Positions 49,228 through 58,499 are shown, counted from the first letter of the stretch. The stretch is 64,000 nt of DNA from Amycolatopsis tucumanensis (GCF_021654135.1 NZ_JAKGSD010000026.1:52607-116606), one strand, 5' to 3'. The notes: a model not told the origin generated them from the sequence alone. Made by a program: numbers and translations.

Positions 49228-50720
49228 AGCCCGGCCGGCTCGCCTGCGCCCTCGCCGCGCTGGCGCTGCTCGGGCCGGCCTGCACCGCACCCACGCCTGC
49301 GCCGCCAGTCGCGCCCACACCCGCGCCGCCCGCTCCGGCGCCGGGAGCCGAGCGAGGCACGCCGGGCTGGGAGATCACCCATCCCGGTCCGGAGCACGCG
49401 ATCGAGGGCTACGCCGACCGCACGAGCGCGCTGCCCGGGGACATCGTGCGGTTGTTCGTGAGCACCACGGCCGCGCGGTTCACCGTGACCGCGTTCCGCA
49501 TGGGCGCCTACGCCGGCTCGGACGCGCTCCGCGTGTGGCAGTCCGCCCCGGTGCCGGGCCGTGTGCAGGCTCCGGCTGTGGTGCAGGCGCCGACGAGCAC
49601 GGTGGTGGCGCCGTGGCAGCCGTCGCTGGAGGTGCCGACGCGGGGCTGGGCGCCGGGGGACTACCTGCTGCGCCTGGACGGCGACAACCAGGCCCAGCAG
49701 TACGTGCCGCTCACCGTGCGCACCCCGTCCAACGCCGGCCGGATCGTCCTCGTCAACGCGGTCACGACCTGGCAGGCCTACAACCGCTGGGGCGGCTACA
49801 GCCTCTACGACTCGCCGAGCGGCCGGAAGGCACAACGGTCCCGCGCCGTCTCGTTCGACCGGCCCTACCAGGCGCGGGACATGCGGGGCGCGGGCGATTT
49901 CCTGTACTTCGAGCTGCCGATGGCGCGGTTCGCCGAGAGCCTGGGGCTGCCGCTGGGCTACGCGACCGACGTGGACCTGCACGCCGATCCGCACCTGCTC
50001 GACGGCGCCCGCGCCGTGATCATCCTGGGCCACGACGAGTACTGGTCGAGCGCGATGCGCGCGAACGTCACCGCGGCCCGCGACCGCGGCGTGAACCTGG
50101 CGTTCCTGGGCGGCAACGAGATCTACCGGCACATCCGGTTCGCGCCGTCGGCCACCGGCCCGGACCGCGTCGAGATCGACTACAAGTCGTTCGGCGAGGA
50201 TCCGGCCCGGCTGACCGATCCGCTGGAGGCCACCCCGGAGTGGCGCTCGCCGCCGTACCCGAGGCCGGAAAGCGTGCTGCTCGGCAACTTCTACCAGTGC
50301 AACCCGGTGCACGCCGACCTGGTGGCCGCCGCCGAGCAGAACTGGCTGCTGGCCGGCATCGTCCACACCGGACAGCACCTGCGCGGTCTGGTGGGCGATG
50401 AGTACGAGCGGGTGGACCTCGCGGTGCCGACGCCACGCCCGATCGAGGTCCTGTTCCACTCGCCGGTCACGTGCGGCGGGAAGCCGGACTTCGCGGACAC
50501 GACGTACTACACGACCTCGTCCGGCGCGGCCGTGTTCTCCGCGGGCACCCAGTACTGGATCTGCGGCCTCGACCCGGGCTGCCCGCAGTCCGGCGGCGAC
50601 GCTGCCGCGGGCGCGGCCATCCGCGCGATCACGGAACGGTTGTTGCGGGCCTACGCCGCCGGCCCCACGGGAGCCGCGCACCCGGCGGCCGACAACCTCG
50701 CCGCCCTCGGCATCCACTAG
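49224..50720 (+). CDS. Lipoprotein with a dimethylformamidase-like large domain
   Basis: A 498-residue predicted lipoprotein: signal peptide with LLGPAC at about residue 20, then a proline/alanine linker (residues 22-45). The mature part begins with a beta-sandwich-like segment (GYADRTSALPGDIVRLFVST) and continues into blocks VTTWQAYNRWGGYSLYDSP, VIILGHDEYWSSAMR, LAFLGGNEIYRHIRF and GLDPGC. These are seen in actinobacterial proteins related to the large subunit of N,N-dimethylformamidase. Enzyme activity is unproven. It overlaps the MFS gene by GTGA and has no direct partner subunit here. Confidence 0.65.
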   Translation: MKPGRLACALAALALLGPACTAPTPAPPVAPTPAPPAPAPGAERGTPGWEITHPGPEHAIEGYADRTSALPGDIVRLFVSTTAARFTVTAFRMGAYAGSDALRVWQSAPVPGRVQAPAVVQAPTSTVVAPWQPSLEVPTRGWAPGDYLLRLDGDNQAQQYVPLTVRTPSNAGRIVLVNAVTTWQAYNRWGGYSLYDSPSGRKAQRSRAVSFDRPYQARDMRGAGDFLYFELPMARFAESLGLPLGYATDVDLHADPHLLDGARAVIILGHDEYWSSAMRANVTAARDRGVNLAFLGGNEIYRHIRFAPSATGPDRVEIDYKSFGEDPARLTDPLEATPEWRSPPYPRPESVLLGNFYQCNPVHADLVAAAEQNWLLAGIVHTGQHLRGLVGDEYERVDLAVPTPRPIEVLFHSPVTCGGKPDFADTTYYTTSSGAAVFSAGTQYWICGLDPGCPQSGGDAAAGAAIRAITERLLRAYAAGPTGAAHPAADNLAALGIH

Positions 50721-50746
50721 CCCGGCGCCGGTCCGGTGGCGGGCCG

Positions 50747-50766
50747 CTGAGAGGACGCTGAGCGCG
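50747..50766 (+). promoter_or_regulatory. 11-bp direct repeat, probable response-regulator box (site 1)
   Basis: CTGAG at 50747 and again at 50758 within CTGAGAGGACGCTGAGCGCG. The same motif stands at the same distance (73 versus 74 bases) from the start codon of the homologous esterase gene at 57276. The 11-base period is typical of OmpR-type response regulators, one of which is encoded at 53018. Confidence 0.65.
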
Positions 50767-50805
50767 GGGGCATCGTGAACCCGTGCGCCGCGGCGGTGCG
50801 GGGCC

Positions 50806-50811
50806 TAGATT
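50806..50811 (+). promoter_or_regulatory. -10 element of a leaderless esterase gene
   Basis: TAGATT, 8 bases before GTG 50820. No good -35 exists 17 bases upstream, which fits an activator-dependent promoter. Confidence 0.6.
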
Positions 50812-50819
50812 GGCGCCTC

Positions 50820-51887
50820 GTGACCGTCCTCGCGGAGACGCCGCTGACCGGCTGGTGGCCGGTCCGCGTCCTGCTGCTGGTCGCGCTCGTGGGCGCCGGG
50901 CTGCTCGCCTGGTGGCTGCGGCGGCGCTGGGCGCGCGTCACCCTGGCCGCCGTCGCGTTCGTGCTGGCCGTCGTGAACGTGCTCGCCGCGGTCAACGCCT
51001 CCTACGGCTACTACCTCACGGTAGGGCAGGTGATCGGGCTGCCCGGGCGGGACGCCGCGTCACTACGGCAGCTCGGGCAGTCCGGCGTGCCCGGTTCGGG
51101 CAGGCTCGTCACGATCACGATCCCCGGACCGGCGTCGCATTTCGACGCGCGCCCGGCCCAGGTGTACCTCCCGCCCGCGTGGTTCGCCCGTCCCCGCCCG
51201 AAGCTGCCCGTCGTGGTGCTGCTCCACGGCACGCCCGGGGCGCCGGGCGACTGGACCGGCGGCGGCGACGCGACGACCACTCTGGACAGCTGGGCCGCCG
51301 GCCACGGTGGCAGGGCGCCGATCGTGGTGATGCCCGACATCAACGGGGAGTTCGACGCCGACAGCGAGTGCGTCGACGGCCCGGCCGGGCGGGCCGAGAC
51401 CTACCTGGCCCGGGACGTGCCCGCGTTCGTCACCAGCCGGTTCTTCACCCAGCCGCCGGGCGCGCAGTGGGCGGTCGCCGGGCTGTCCGAAGGCGGCTCG
51501 TGCGCGCTCACGCTCGCCTTGCGGCACCCGGAGACCTTCGCCGCCTTCGCCGACTTCAGCGGCCTGGCCGGGCCCCGCTCCGGGGACGGCAACGACCTCG
51601 GCGACACGGTCCCCACACTGTTCGCCGGCTCCACAGTGGACTTCGAGGCGCACGAACCGGCGTGGCTGCTGGCCCACCGGCGCTACCCCGGGCTCAGCGG
51701 GTGGTTCGAGGTCGGTGACGCCGACGACGACCCGCTCGCCGCCGCCCGCACCCTGGAGCCGGCGGCCGCCCGGGCGGGGATCACGACGCGGCTGGTGGTG
51801 GTGCCCGGCGGCGGGCACGACTTCGTCCTGTGGCGCCAGGCCTTCGCCGACGCGCTGCCGTGGCTGGTGTCCCGGGTGAGCGGCTGA
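50820..51887 (+). CDS. Membrane-anchored esterase (alpha/beta hydrolase, mycolyltransferase-like fold)
   Basis: A 355-residue protein with two or three N-terminal transmembrane helices (residues 8-75) and an extracytoplasmic alpha/beta-hydrolase domain. The nucleophile elbow is GLSEGG and the catalytic His is in GGGHDFVLW. The segment MPDINGEFDADSECVDGP is shared with the esterase at 57276. It resembles the esterase D/antigen 85 group, which handle acyl esters at the cell surface. GTG at 50820 is favoured by its spacing from TAGATT; a GTG at 50775 is the alternative. It converges on the esterase at 51891 with a 3-base gap. Confidence 0.82.
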   Translation: MTVLAETPLTGWWPVRVLLLVALVGAGLLAWWLRRRWARVTLAAVAFVLAVVNVLAAVNASYGYYLTVGQVIGLPGRDAASLRQLGQSGVPGSGRLVTITIPGPASHFDARPAQVYLPPAWFARPRPKLPVVVLLHGTPGAPGDWTGGGDATTTLDSWAAGHGGRAPIVVMPDINGEFDADSECVDGPAGRAETYLARDVPAFVTSRFFTQPPGAQWAVAGLSEGGSCALTLALRHPETFAAFADFSGLAGPRSGDGNDLGDTVPTLFAGSTVDFEAHEPAWLLAHRRYPGLSGWFEVGDADDDPLAAARTLEPAAARAGITTRLVVVPGGGHDFVLWRQAFADALPWLVSRVSG

Positions 51888-51890
51888 TCC

Positions 51891-53021
51891 TCACCCGGCG
51901 CGGAAGGTGTCGCCGGCGAACACCAGCAGGTACGGCAGGGTCGCCCGTGCCGTCCGCCAGGTGTGGCTCAGGCCGGGTTCGACGTGCACGACGGCCCGCT
52001 GCCCGTCGGCGGTGAGCTGGCCGGCGAGGTGCCGGGCCCGGTCCAGGTCGCCGCCGTCGTGCGACCCGGCGGCGAGGAACACCGCGACCGGATCGGGGAA
52101 GTCCATGCCGGGCAGGTAGTCCCGTGGCATGTTCCGCTCGATCGCCGCGCGGTCGCCGTGGAATTCGGCCCGGATGTCGCCGGGTGTGTCGTAGGGCAGG
52201 GTCAGCAGCAGCACCCCGAACTCGCCGGTGTGGTGCAGGCCGGTGTTCAGCGCGGCGAACGCGCCGCCGGACATGCCACCCAGTGCGCGGTCCGCGCGGT
52301 CCCGGATCGTGCGGTAGCGGCTGTCGACCGCGGGCACCACGACACCGGCCAGGTAGGTCTCCAGCCGCGGACCGCCCGGGACGTCCAGCCCTTCCCAGTC
52401 GCGCTCGGGCTGCCCGGCGGTCAGGTCGACGCTCACGACGATCATCGGCGGGATCGCGGCATCCCGGTACAGCCGGTCCAGTGCGCCGGGTGCGTCGCCC
52501 GCGGTCAGCCAGTCCTGCGCGGACCCGAACGGGTACCCGTGCACGAGGTAGACCACCGGGTACGACCGCCCCGAGTTCGCGTATCCCGGCGGCAGCAGCA
52601 CGTACGTGCGGCCGCTGGGGATGCCGTCGGCCGGGTCGGCGAGGTCGAACGAGTCGAGCAGGGGAGCGCTCCGGCCGGCGGGGACGGTCCGGCCGCCGGC
52701 CACCGAGCTGCTGCCGCCGCCGTCGTCGAGCAGCCGGCCAAGGGCGCGGCCGGGCGCGCCGCCGCGATCGAGGAGCACCGCCAGGTCGTGCCCGGTGCGG
52801 ATGTACCCGACGTAGGTGTTGAGCCCCGTCAGGCCCGCCAGCAGCGCGCAGCACACCGCCGCGATCACGGCCCGGCGGCGCGCCCGGCGCGACCGGACGG
52901 CGAGGCCGGCCAGGACGAGTGCCGCCGCCGCGAAGCCGAGCCAGATCAGCGGCGACTCCAGCGGCCCCGTGGCGCGGCAGTAGCGGGCCACGTCGGCCGG
53001 GACGACCACATCGGTGGTCAT
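51891..53021 (-). CDS. Membrane-anchored esterase (alpha/beta hydrolase, mycolyltransferase-like fold)
   Basis: A 376-residue homologue of the other two esterases. It has N-terminal helices at about residues 25-42 and 50-72 and an extracytoplasmic hydrolase domain with PVVYLVHGYPFGSAQDWL, nucleophile GGMSGGAF and catalytic His in GLSHTWR. It is the last gene of the murT-gatD-kinase-regulator operon and overlaps the response-regulator stop by ATGA. Co-expression with a two-component system and lipid II amidation enzymes suggests a cell-wall or envelope-lipid role. Confidence 0.82.
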   Translation of the reverse strand: MTTDVVVPADVARYCRATGPLESPLIWLGFAAAALVLAGLAVRSRRARRRAVIAAVCCALLAGLTGLNTYVGYIRTGHDLAVLLDRGGAPGRALGRLLDDGGGSSSVAGGRTVPAGRSAPLLDSFDLADPADGIPSGRTYVLLPPGYANSGRSYPVVYLVHGYPFGSAQDWLTAGDAPGALDRLYRDAAIPPMIVVSVDLTAGQPERDWEGLDVPGGPRLETYLAGVVVPAVDSRYRTIRDRADRALGGMSGGAFAALNTGLHHTGEFGVLLLTLPYDTPGDIRAEFHGDRAAIERNMPRDYLPGMDFPDPVAVFLAAGSHDGGDLDRARHLAGQLTADGQRAVVHVEPGLSHTWRTARATLPYLLVFAGDTFRAG

Positions 53022-53677
53022 GGCGCCGACATCCGGTAGCCGACACCCCGCAGGGTGTGGATGAGGTCCGGTCCGAGTTTGCGGCGCAGGTAGCCGATGT
53101 AGACCTCGACGATGTTCTCGTCGCCGTCGTAGTGGGCGTCCCACACATGGGTGAGGATTTCCCGTTTGCTCAGCGCCTCCCCGCGCCGCCGCAGCAGGAA
53201 CTCCAGCAGCCCGAACTCGCGCGCGGTCAGCTCGACCTCCCGGTCCCCGCGGTGCACGGTCCGGGCCGCCGGGTCCAGCCGCAGGTCGCCCAGGGTGAGC
53301 ACGGCAGGCCGTTCCGGTGCGCCGCGCCGCAGCAGGGCCCGCAACCGGGCGAGCAGGACGACGTAGGAGAACGGCTTGGTGAGGTAGTCGTCGGCGCCGA
53401 GGTCGAACGCGTCGGCCTCGTCGTACTCGCCGTCCTTCGCGGTCAGCACCAGCACCGGTGTCCAGATCTCGTTCTGCCGCAGGCGCTTGAGGACCTCGTA
53501 CCCGGACATCCCGGGCAGCATGAGGTCCAGGACGATGACGTCGAAGCGCTGCTCCCGCGCCAGCCACAGCCCGTCCGGCCCGCTGTGCGCGACCTCGGCC
53601 GAGAACCCCTCCGCGGTCAGTCCTTTGCGGAGGGTCTCGGCGAACGCCCGCTCGTCCTCGACGACCAGCACGCGCAT
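53018..53677 (-). CDS. OmpR/PhoB-family response regulator
   Basis: A 219-residue regulator. The receiver domain has acidic pocket VVEDE, phosphoacceptor Asp in VIVLDLMLPGMSG and Lys in DDYLTKPF. The C-terminal winged helix runs from LTLGDLRLDPAARTV to VEVYIGYLRRKLGPDLIHTLRGVGYRM. Overlaps at both ends couple it to the sensor kinase and esterase genes. It probably binds the 11-bp-period CTGAG repeats at 50747, 57129 and 57202. Confidence 0.94.
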   Translation of the reverse strand: MRVLVVEDERAFAETLRKGLTAEGFSAEVAHSGPDGLWLAREQRFDVIVLDLMLPGMSGYEVLKRLRQNEIWTPVLVLTAKDGEYDEADAFDLGADDYLTKPFSYVVLLARLRALLRRGAPERPAVLTLGDLRLDPAARTVHRGDREVELTAREFGLLEFLLRRRGEALSKREILTHVWDAHYDGDENIVEVYIGYLRRKLGPDLIHTLRGVGYRMSAP

Positions 53678-55104
53678 CAGGGTTGCCTCCTTCGTGGCAG
53701 CCGGATGCGGAATTCGGCGCCAGGGTAGGCCGGATCGGTGCTGTCCACGCACTCCGCGGAGCCGCCGTGCCGGCCGGCGATCCCCGCCACGATGGCCAGC
53801 CCGAGCCCGGCCGATCCGCCGCTGCCGGGGGCGCCGTGGTGCCGGGCGTCGTCGCGCCGCACGAACCGCTCGAAGATCCGCTCCCGATCCCGCTCGGGCA
53901 CGCCGGGCCCGTCATCGCTGACCACGACCACGGCGGTGTCGCCGTCGGTGGCGGTGCGCACCCTGATCCGGCCGGCCGCGTGCTCGCACGCGTTGTCGAC
54001 GAGGTTGCGCACCGCGCGGCGCAACTGGGCGGCGTTGCCGGTGACTTTCACCGGTTCGGTGCGGATCTCCACGCGGACACCGGCGGTGGCGCGGGCTCGT
54101 TCGGCCTCGGCGCGGGCGAGGTCGTCCAGGTCGACCTCGCCGGAGGGCGGGTTGTCCGTGGCGTCGTCGGTGCGCGCCAGCAGCAACAGGTCGTCCACCA
54201 GTTCGCGCAGCCGGCTGGTCTCCCGCGACACCACGGTGACCAGCTCGTCCTTGCTCATCGCGGCGGGGTGGTGCTCGGCGACCTCGAGCGCGGTGGCCAT
54301 GGTGTTGACCGGGGATCGCAGCTCGTGGCTGGCGTCGGCGACGAACCTGCGCTGTGCTCCCTGGGCGGAGGCCAGCCGGTCCAGCATCGAGTTCAGTGTC
54401 ACGGCGAGCCGGTGCACTTCGTCGCGGCCGGGCGGCAGCTCGACCCGGCGTTCCAGGTCCCGGGTGGTGATTTCGGAGACGGTGCGGCGCATCCGCTCCA
54501 CCGGGCGCAACGCCGAGCCCACCGCGCGGTGCACGGTGAACGCCGAGATCGCCAGCAACGGCAGCGCCGCCGCGGCGAAGAGCAACGACAGGCGCGTCAG
54601 CGCGTCGGTCACCGGCGCCAGCGAGCGCGCCGACACCACGGTGTAGGGGCCGCCGGGACCGGCCACCCCGGTGGACACGAGCCGGTAGTCCTCGCCGGTC
54701 CCGTTCACCGTCACGCTCACGGTCTCCACGATCTCGTGCCCCGGCGCCGGCCGCACCGGCGTCAGGGGCGGCAGCCCGGCCAGCGCCGGGTCCGCCGTGA
54801 CCACCCGCCCCTGCGCGTCGAGGACCTGCAGCACCGAGGCCGAATCCCCGCTGCCCGCGACGTCGGCGCCGGTCAGGTCACGGGTCCCTTCCCGCGCGAT
54901 CTCGTGCACGACCTGGTGTCCCGCGCTGCGGGCGTCCTCGGTCGTGGACTTCTCCAGGGACCAGCCCAGCAGCAGCACGACTCCGGCTCCCGCCACCACG
55001 ATCGCCGCGGCGACGACGGCCACCGCCACCACCGTGGTCCGGGTGCGGACACCGAGACGGGACAGGAGGTGCGCCATGCCAGCAGGGTAGGGAAAGCCGG
55101 TCAC
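53677..55104 (-). CDS. Sensor histidine kinase
   Basis: A 475-residue membrane kinase. It has one N-terminal helix (about residues 25-47), an extracytoplasmic sensor loop of about 110 residues, a second helix, and a HAMP region (RPVERMRRTVSEITTRDLERR). The phosphoacceptor His is in ADASHELRSPVNT, and the ATPase boxes are LVDNACEHA, DDGPGVPERDRERIFERF and GSAGLGLAIV. GTG at 55104 overlaps the gatD stop (GTGA); ATG at 55077 is an alternative that removes nine residues. Neither has a strong ribosome site, so translational coupling is likely. Confidence 0.92.
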   Translation of the reverse strand: MTGFPYPAGMAHLLSRLGVRTRTTVVAVAVVAAAIVVAGAGVVLLLGWSLEKSTTEDARSAGHQVVHEIAREGTRDLTGADVAGSGDSASVLQVLDAQGRVVTADPALAGLPPLTPVRPAPGHEIVETVSVTVNGTGEDYRLVSTGVAGPGGPYTVVSARSLAPVTDALTRLSLLFAAAALPLLAISAFTVHRAVGSALRPVERMRRTVSEITTRDLERRVELPPGRDEVHRLAVTLNSMLDRLASAQGAQRRFVADASHELRSPVNTMATALEVAEHHPAAMSKDELVTVVSRETSRLRELVDDLLLLARTDDATDNPPSGEVDLDDLARAEAERARATAGVRVEIRTEPVKVTGNAAQLRRAVRNLVDNACEHAAGRIRVRTATDGDTAVVVVSDDGPGVPERDRERIFERFVRRDDARHHGAPGSGGSAGLGLAIVAGIAGRHGGSAECVDSTDPAYPGAEFRIRLPRRRQP

Positions 55105-55811
55105 CACCGCGCCCCGCCACGGGCGGCGCGCAGCCGTTCCCGCCGCAGCTCGTCCACCTCGGGCAGCGGCAGGTCCGCCGGCGGCGAACCGGTCACCCAG
55201 CCGATGAGCAGATCGGCCAGCGCGGGATTGCGCGCCAGGGCCGGGCCGTGCAGGTAGGTCGCGAGGACGTGACCGGTGACCGCGCCGTCGGTGCCGTCCC
55301 CGTTCCCGGTCCCCGTGCGCACCCGGCCCAGTGGCCGGCTGCCGGGGCCCACCGTCGTGACCCCGAGGTGGTTCTCGAACCCGGTCAGCGGTCCCGCGGG
55401 GGTGTCCACGACGATCTCGCCGACCGCGCGCCGCTTCCCCGGGCCGGTCACCACGTCGAGCAGGCCGAGCCCGTCGTGGCGGCGGCCGTCGCCGGTGCGG
55501 AACGACGTACCCAGCACCTGCAGCCCGGCGCAGACCGCGAACACCACCGCACCCCGCGCGGCCGCCCGCCGCAAGCCCGCGTGCTCGCGCAGATGGTCGG
55601 CCGCCAGCTCCTGCCCCTCGTCCTCCCCGCCGCCGAGCAGGTACACGTCGAGGCTGTCCGGCACCGGGTCGCCGTAGTGGACCTCCACGACGTCGGCCGG
55701 CACGCCACGCCACCGCATGCGCTGGCGCAGGACCACCGCGTTGCCCGAATCGCCGTAGGTGCCCAGCACGTCCGGCAGGACGAGCCCGATCCGCACCGCC
55801 GAGTCAGCCAT
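55101..55811 (-). CDS. gatD: Lipid II isoglutaminyl synthase glutaminase subunit
   Basis: A 236-residue class I glutamine amidotransferase-like protein of the GatD/CobB-CobQ group. It has LVLPDVLGTYGDSGNAVVL, LLGGGEDEGQELA, the nucleophile cysteine in FAVCAGLQVLG, and a late His in YLHGPALARNP. With MurT it amidates the D-Glu of lipid II. It overlaps murT by 8 bases. Confidence 0.9.
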   Translation of the reverse strand: MADSAVRIGLVLPDVLGTYGDSGNAVVLRQRMRWRGVPADVVEVHYGDPVPDSLDVYLLGGGEDEGQELAADHLREHAGLRRAAARGAVVFAVCAGLQVLGTSFRTGDGRRHDGLGLLDVVTGPGKRRAVGEIVVDTPAGPLTGFENHLGVTTVGPGSRPLGRVRTGTGNGDGTDGAVTGHVLATYLHGPALARNPALADLLIGWVTGSPPADLPLPEVDELRRERLRAARGGARW

Positions 55812-57075
55812 CGGCGCTCCGCGGTGCCAGTTGCCGGAAGGCGGTGTAGTTCGCGACCAGCTCGACCGGGCCGGGATCGAGCGCGGCCACGCCGCGCACC
55901 GGGTCGGGACACCGGAGGTGCGCCACACCGGCGTAGGTCAGGCGCACCGCCAGGTCCGCCGAGCGTTCCCCGGCCGCCACCACCGGGCGGCCGCGCAACC
56001 GCTCGAACGGCACGTCCCACAGCCACGACAGGTCGCGCCCGTCCGCCTCGCGCCCGTTGACGGCGATGACGACCGGCGCCCGGTCGTCCAGCAGCGGCAG
56101 GGTTTCGCGCCACCCGGCGGGGTTCTTCGCGAGCAGCAGCCGCACCGGGTGCCCGCCGAGGACGGTTCGCCGGTACCGCCCCGCGACCTCGGTGATCGTG
56201 GTCAGGCGGGCACCGGCCACGCCGGGATCCACGCCCAGCAGCGCGGCCGCCGCGACGGCCATGACCGCGTTCGACGCGTTGGCCCGGCCCGGCAGCCGGA
56301 GCTCCAGCGGAACCGTCCGGCCCCCGGCGTCCACGGCCTGGTCGCCGGCGAGCACCCAGTCCGGGCGCGGCCGCGCGAGCCCGCACCGGCAGCGCCAGGC
56401 GGGACCGTCGTGGTGGATCGGCCGTCCGCACCGTCCACACGCGAGCGCGTCCGCGGTCCAGCAACCGCCCGTGCTCACCCAGACCGGCCGGGCCGAGGCC
56501 GTCGCGGCGGAGGTGGCCAGCGGGTCGTCGCAGTTGGCGACCACGGCGGTGCCCGGCAGCGCGCCGATGGCCTCCCGCAGGCCGCGCTCGACCGTCCGCA
56601 CCTCGCCGACGCGGTCGAGCTGGTCGCGGCTGAGGTTGAGCAGCACCAGGCATGCCGGCCGCAGCCGCTGCGCCACCTCGGCCACGTAGTTCTCGTCGAC
56701 CTCCAGGACCGCGAGCGGCGCGTCCGGACGGTCCACCAGGGCCGTGATCACCCCGTCCGGCATGTTCGCGCCGTCGCGGTTCGCCGCGACCGCGCCCAGC
56801 GGCTCCAGGATCCGGGTCAGCATCGACGCGGTGGTGGTCTTGCCGTTCGTGCCGGTCACCAGGACGACGGTGCGGTGACGGCCGAGATGGCGCAGGGCGT
56901 CCGGGTCCAGCGCGGCGGCGATCCGGCCGCCGACGACTCCGCCCGCTCCCAGCCCGAGGCGGCGGGATCCGCCGGCTGCCGTCCGTCCGAGTGCGACCGC
57001 CACCCGGGCGCGCCGGGGCAGCCGGGGCGCGGTCCGGGCTCGCCGTTCGTCCAGGACCGGGGAACCCAGGGGCAC
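55804..57075 (-). CDS. murT: Lipid II isoglutaminyl synthase Mur-ligase subunit
   Basis: A 423-residue Mur ligase-like protein with P-loop VTGTNGKTTTAS, ENYVAEVAQRL and a central four-cysteine zinc ribbon (CGRCGRPIHH then CRCG) that is characteristic of MurT. The C-terminal DUF1727-type domain is present. It activates the D-glutamate carboxylate of lipid II for amidation. GTG at 57075 with AAGGAG upstream. It heads an operon murT-gatD-kinase-regulator-esterase in which every junction overlaps. That places peptidoglycan amidation and a two-component system on one transcript. Confidence 0.92.
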   Translation of the reverse strand: MPLGSPVLDERRARTAPRLPRRARVAVALGRTAAGGSRRLGLGAGGVVGGRIAAALDPDALRHLGRHRTVVLVTGTNGKTTTASMLTRILEPLGAVAANRDGANMPDGVITALVDRPDAPLAVLEVDENYVAEVAQRLRPACLVLLNLSRDQLDRVGEVRTVERGLREAIGALPGTAVVANCDDPLATSAATASARPVWVSTGGCWTADALACGRCGRPIHHDGPAWRCRCGLARPRPDWVLAGDQAVDAGGRTVPLELRLPGRANASNAVMAVAAAALLGVDPGVAGARLTTITEVAGRYRRTVLGGHPVRLLLAKNPAGWRETLPLLDDRAPVVIAVNGREADGRDLSWLWDVPFERLRGRPVVAAGERSADLAVRLTYAGVAHLRCPDPVRGVAALDPGPVELVANYTAFRQLAPRSADG

Positions 57076-57128
57076 GGGCGATCTCCTTCGAGGCGGGGTC
57101 GGCTCGGCCCCACTGTGCGCCGCGGATG

Positions 57129-57148
57129 CTGTGCGGACCCTGAGAACG
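57129..57148. promoter_or_regulatory. 11-bp direct repeat, probable response-regulator box (site 3)
   Basis: CTGTGCGGACCCTGAGAACG matches sites 1 and 2 at most positions. It lies 54 bases upstream of murT and 128 bases upstream of the esterase at 57276, suggesting autoregulation of the operon that encodes the response regulator. Confidence 0.5.
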
Positions 57149-57201
57149 GGGTCCTCACGCCCGCGGCCAGACCGCTTCCGGGTCACTCTAGGCCCGGCTT
57201 C

Positions 57202-57221
57202 CTGAGTGGACGCTGAACGCT
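57202..57221 (+). promoter_or_regulatory. 11-bp direct repeat, probable response-regulator box (site 2)
   Basis: CTGAGTGGACGCTGAACGCT, with CTGAG/CTGAA at 57202 and 57213. It is 74 bases from the start codon at 57276. On the other strand a TAGAGT hexamer (57192-57187) lies nearby and could serve the murT operon. Confidence 0.65.
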
Positions 57222-57263
57222 GTCTTGCCTGGTAGGGGCGTCGGAACCCGGGTGGAACGCGGT

Positions 57264-57269
57264 TAGATT
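57264..57269 (+). promoter_or_regulatory. -10 element of a leaderless esterase gene
   Basis: TAGATT lies 6 bases before GTG 57276, placing the expected transcription start on the start codon. The -35 region is poor, as at 50806. Confidence 0.6.
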
Positions 57270-57275
57270 GAGCGC

Positions 57276-58476
57276 GTGCACGCCTCCACGATCCGCATCG
57301 ACACGCTCCCGTTCGTCCTCGTCGTGGCGGTCGTGGCGCTCGGCTGCGCCGCCGCGGTGCCGTGGGCCTGGGACCGCTGGCGCCGTCGCGTCGCCGGCCG
57401 GGTCGCCACCACCGTCGTGGCGGTGGTGGCGGTGGTGCTCGCGTGCGGATCGGCCGTGAACGCGGCGGGCAGCTTCTACCCGACGCTCGGGTCGTTGCTG
57501 GGCACCTCGCCGGACCCGGCCGAGGGCACGGTCGCCGAGGCCGGGCCGGACGGGCGCGACCTCGGGCGCGCACCGGGCACGGCGAGCGCTCGCGCGGGCA
57601 ACGCGCTCGGGTCGCTGGTGCACCTCACCGTGACCGGCAAGCGCACCGGACTGACCCGGGACGTCGACGTCTACCTGCCCGCGGTGTACACCGCGCCGGA
57701 CTGGGCGGGCTTCCGGTTCCCCGTCGTCGAGTGGATCCCGCACTTCCCGGGCGAGCCCCGCCAGGTCGCCACCCTCTACGGCCTGCCCGGGCAGCTCGAC
57801 GACGCCATCGCCGCCCACCGGCTGCCCCCGGTCGTGGTGATCGTGCCTGACCCCAACGGAGAACCGCGGCTGACCCACGACTCGGAGTGCGTGGACGCGG
57901 CGGGCGGGCCGGCCGACGACACCTACCTGTCGGCCGACCTGCGGTCGTGGGCGGTCGACCACCTGCGGGTCCGCGGCGACCGCGAGGGCTGGGCCACGGC
58001 CGGGTGGTCCTCGGGCGGCTACTGCGCGCTGGACCTCGCGGCCCGGCACCCGCAGTGGTACGCGAGCGCGGTCAGCATGAACGGCTACGACGCCACCCCG
58101 CACGACGCCGAGACCGGCGACCTGTTCCACGGGCGCGAGGACCTGCGCCGCGCCAACGACGTCTCCGCGGTGCTGCGCGACCACCCGGCCCCGCTGCGGC
58201 TGCTCGTCACCGCGGACGCCGCCGCGGGCGACGAGTGCGCAGCCCTGCGGCGCCTGGAGGCCGCCGCGACGCCACCGGCGGAACTGACCGCCTGGATGCT
58301 GCCGATCGCCGGCCACAACCTCGCCGCCGTTCGCGCCGAGCTGCCCGCCGTGCTGGACTGGCTCGACACCCAGCTGGGCAACCCCGTCGCAGGGTCCGGC
58401 CCGGGTGACGTCCAGCAGTACGCGGGCGGCATCCCGGCATGGCCCCTGCCCGACACCGGAACTCCCGGAGCGCTCC

Positions 58477-58499
<23 letters not shown>
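57276..58499 (+). CDS. Membrane-anchored esterase (alpha/beta hydrolase, mycolyltransferase-like fold)
   Basis: A 407-residue protein with two N-terminal helices (about residues 12-30 and 45-65) and an outer alpha/beta-hydrolase domain. It shows VVVIVPDPNGEP, HDSECVDAAGG, nucleophile GWSSGGYCAL and catalytic His in IAGHNLAAV. It is homologous to the esterase at 50820, including the SECVD segment. It overlaps lysX by 23 bases, so it is translated with the lysyl-phosphatidylglycerol synthase and probably acts in the same envelope process. Confidence 0.85.
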
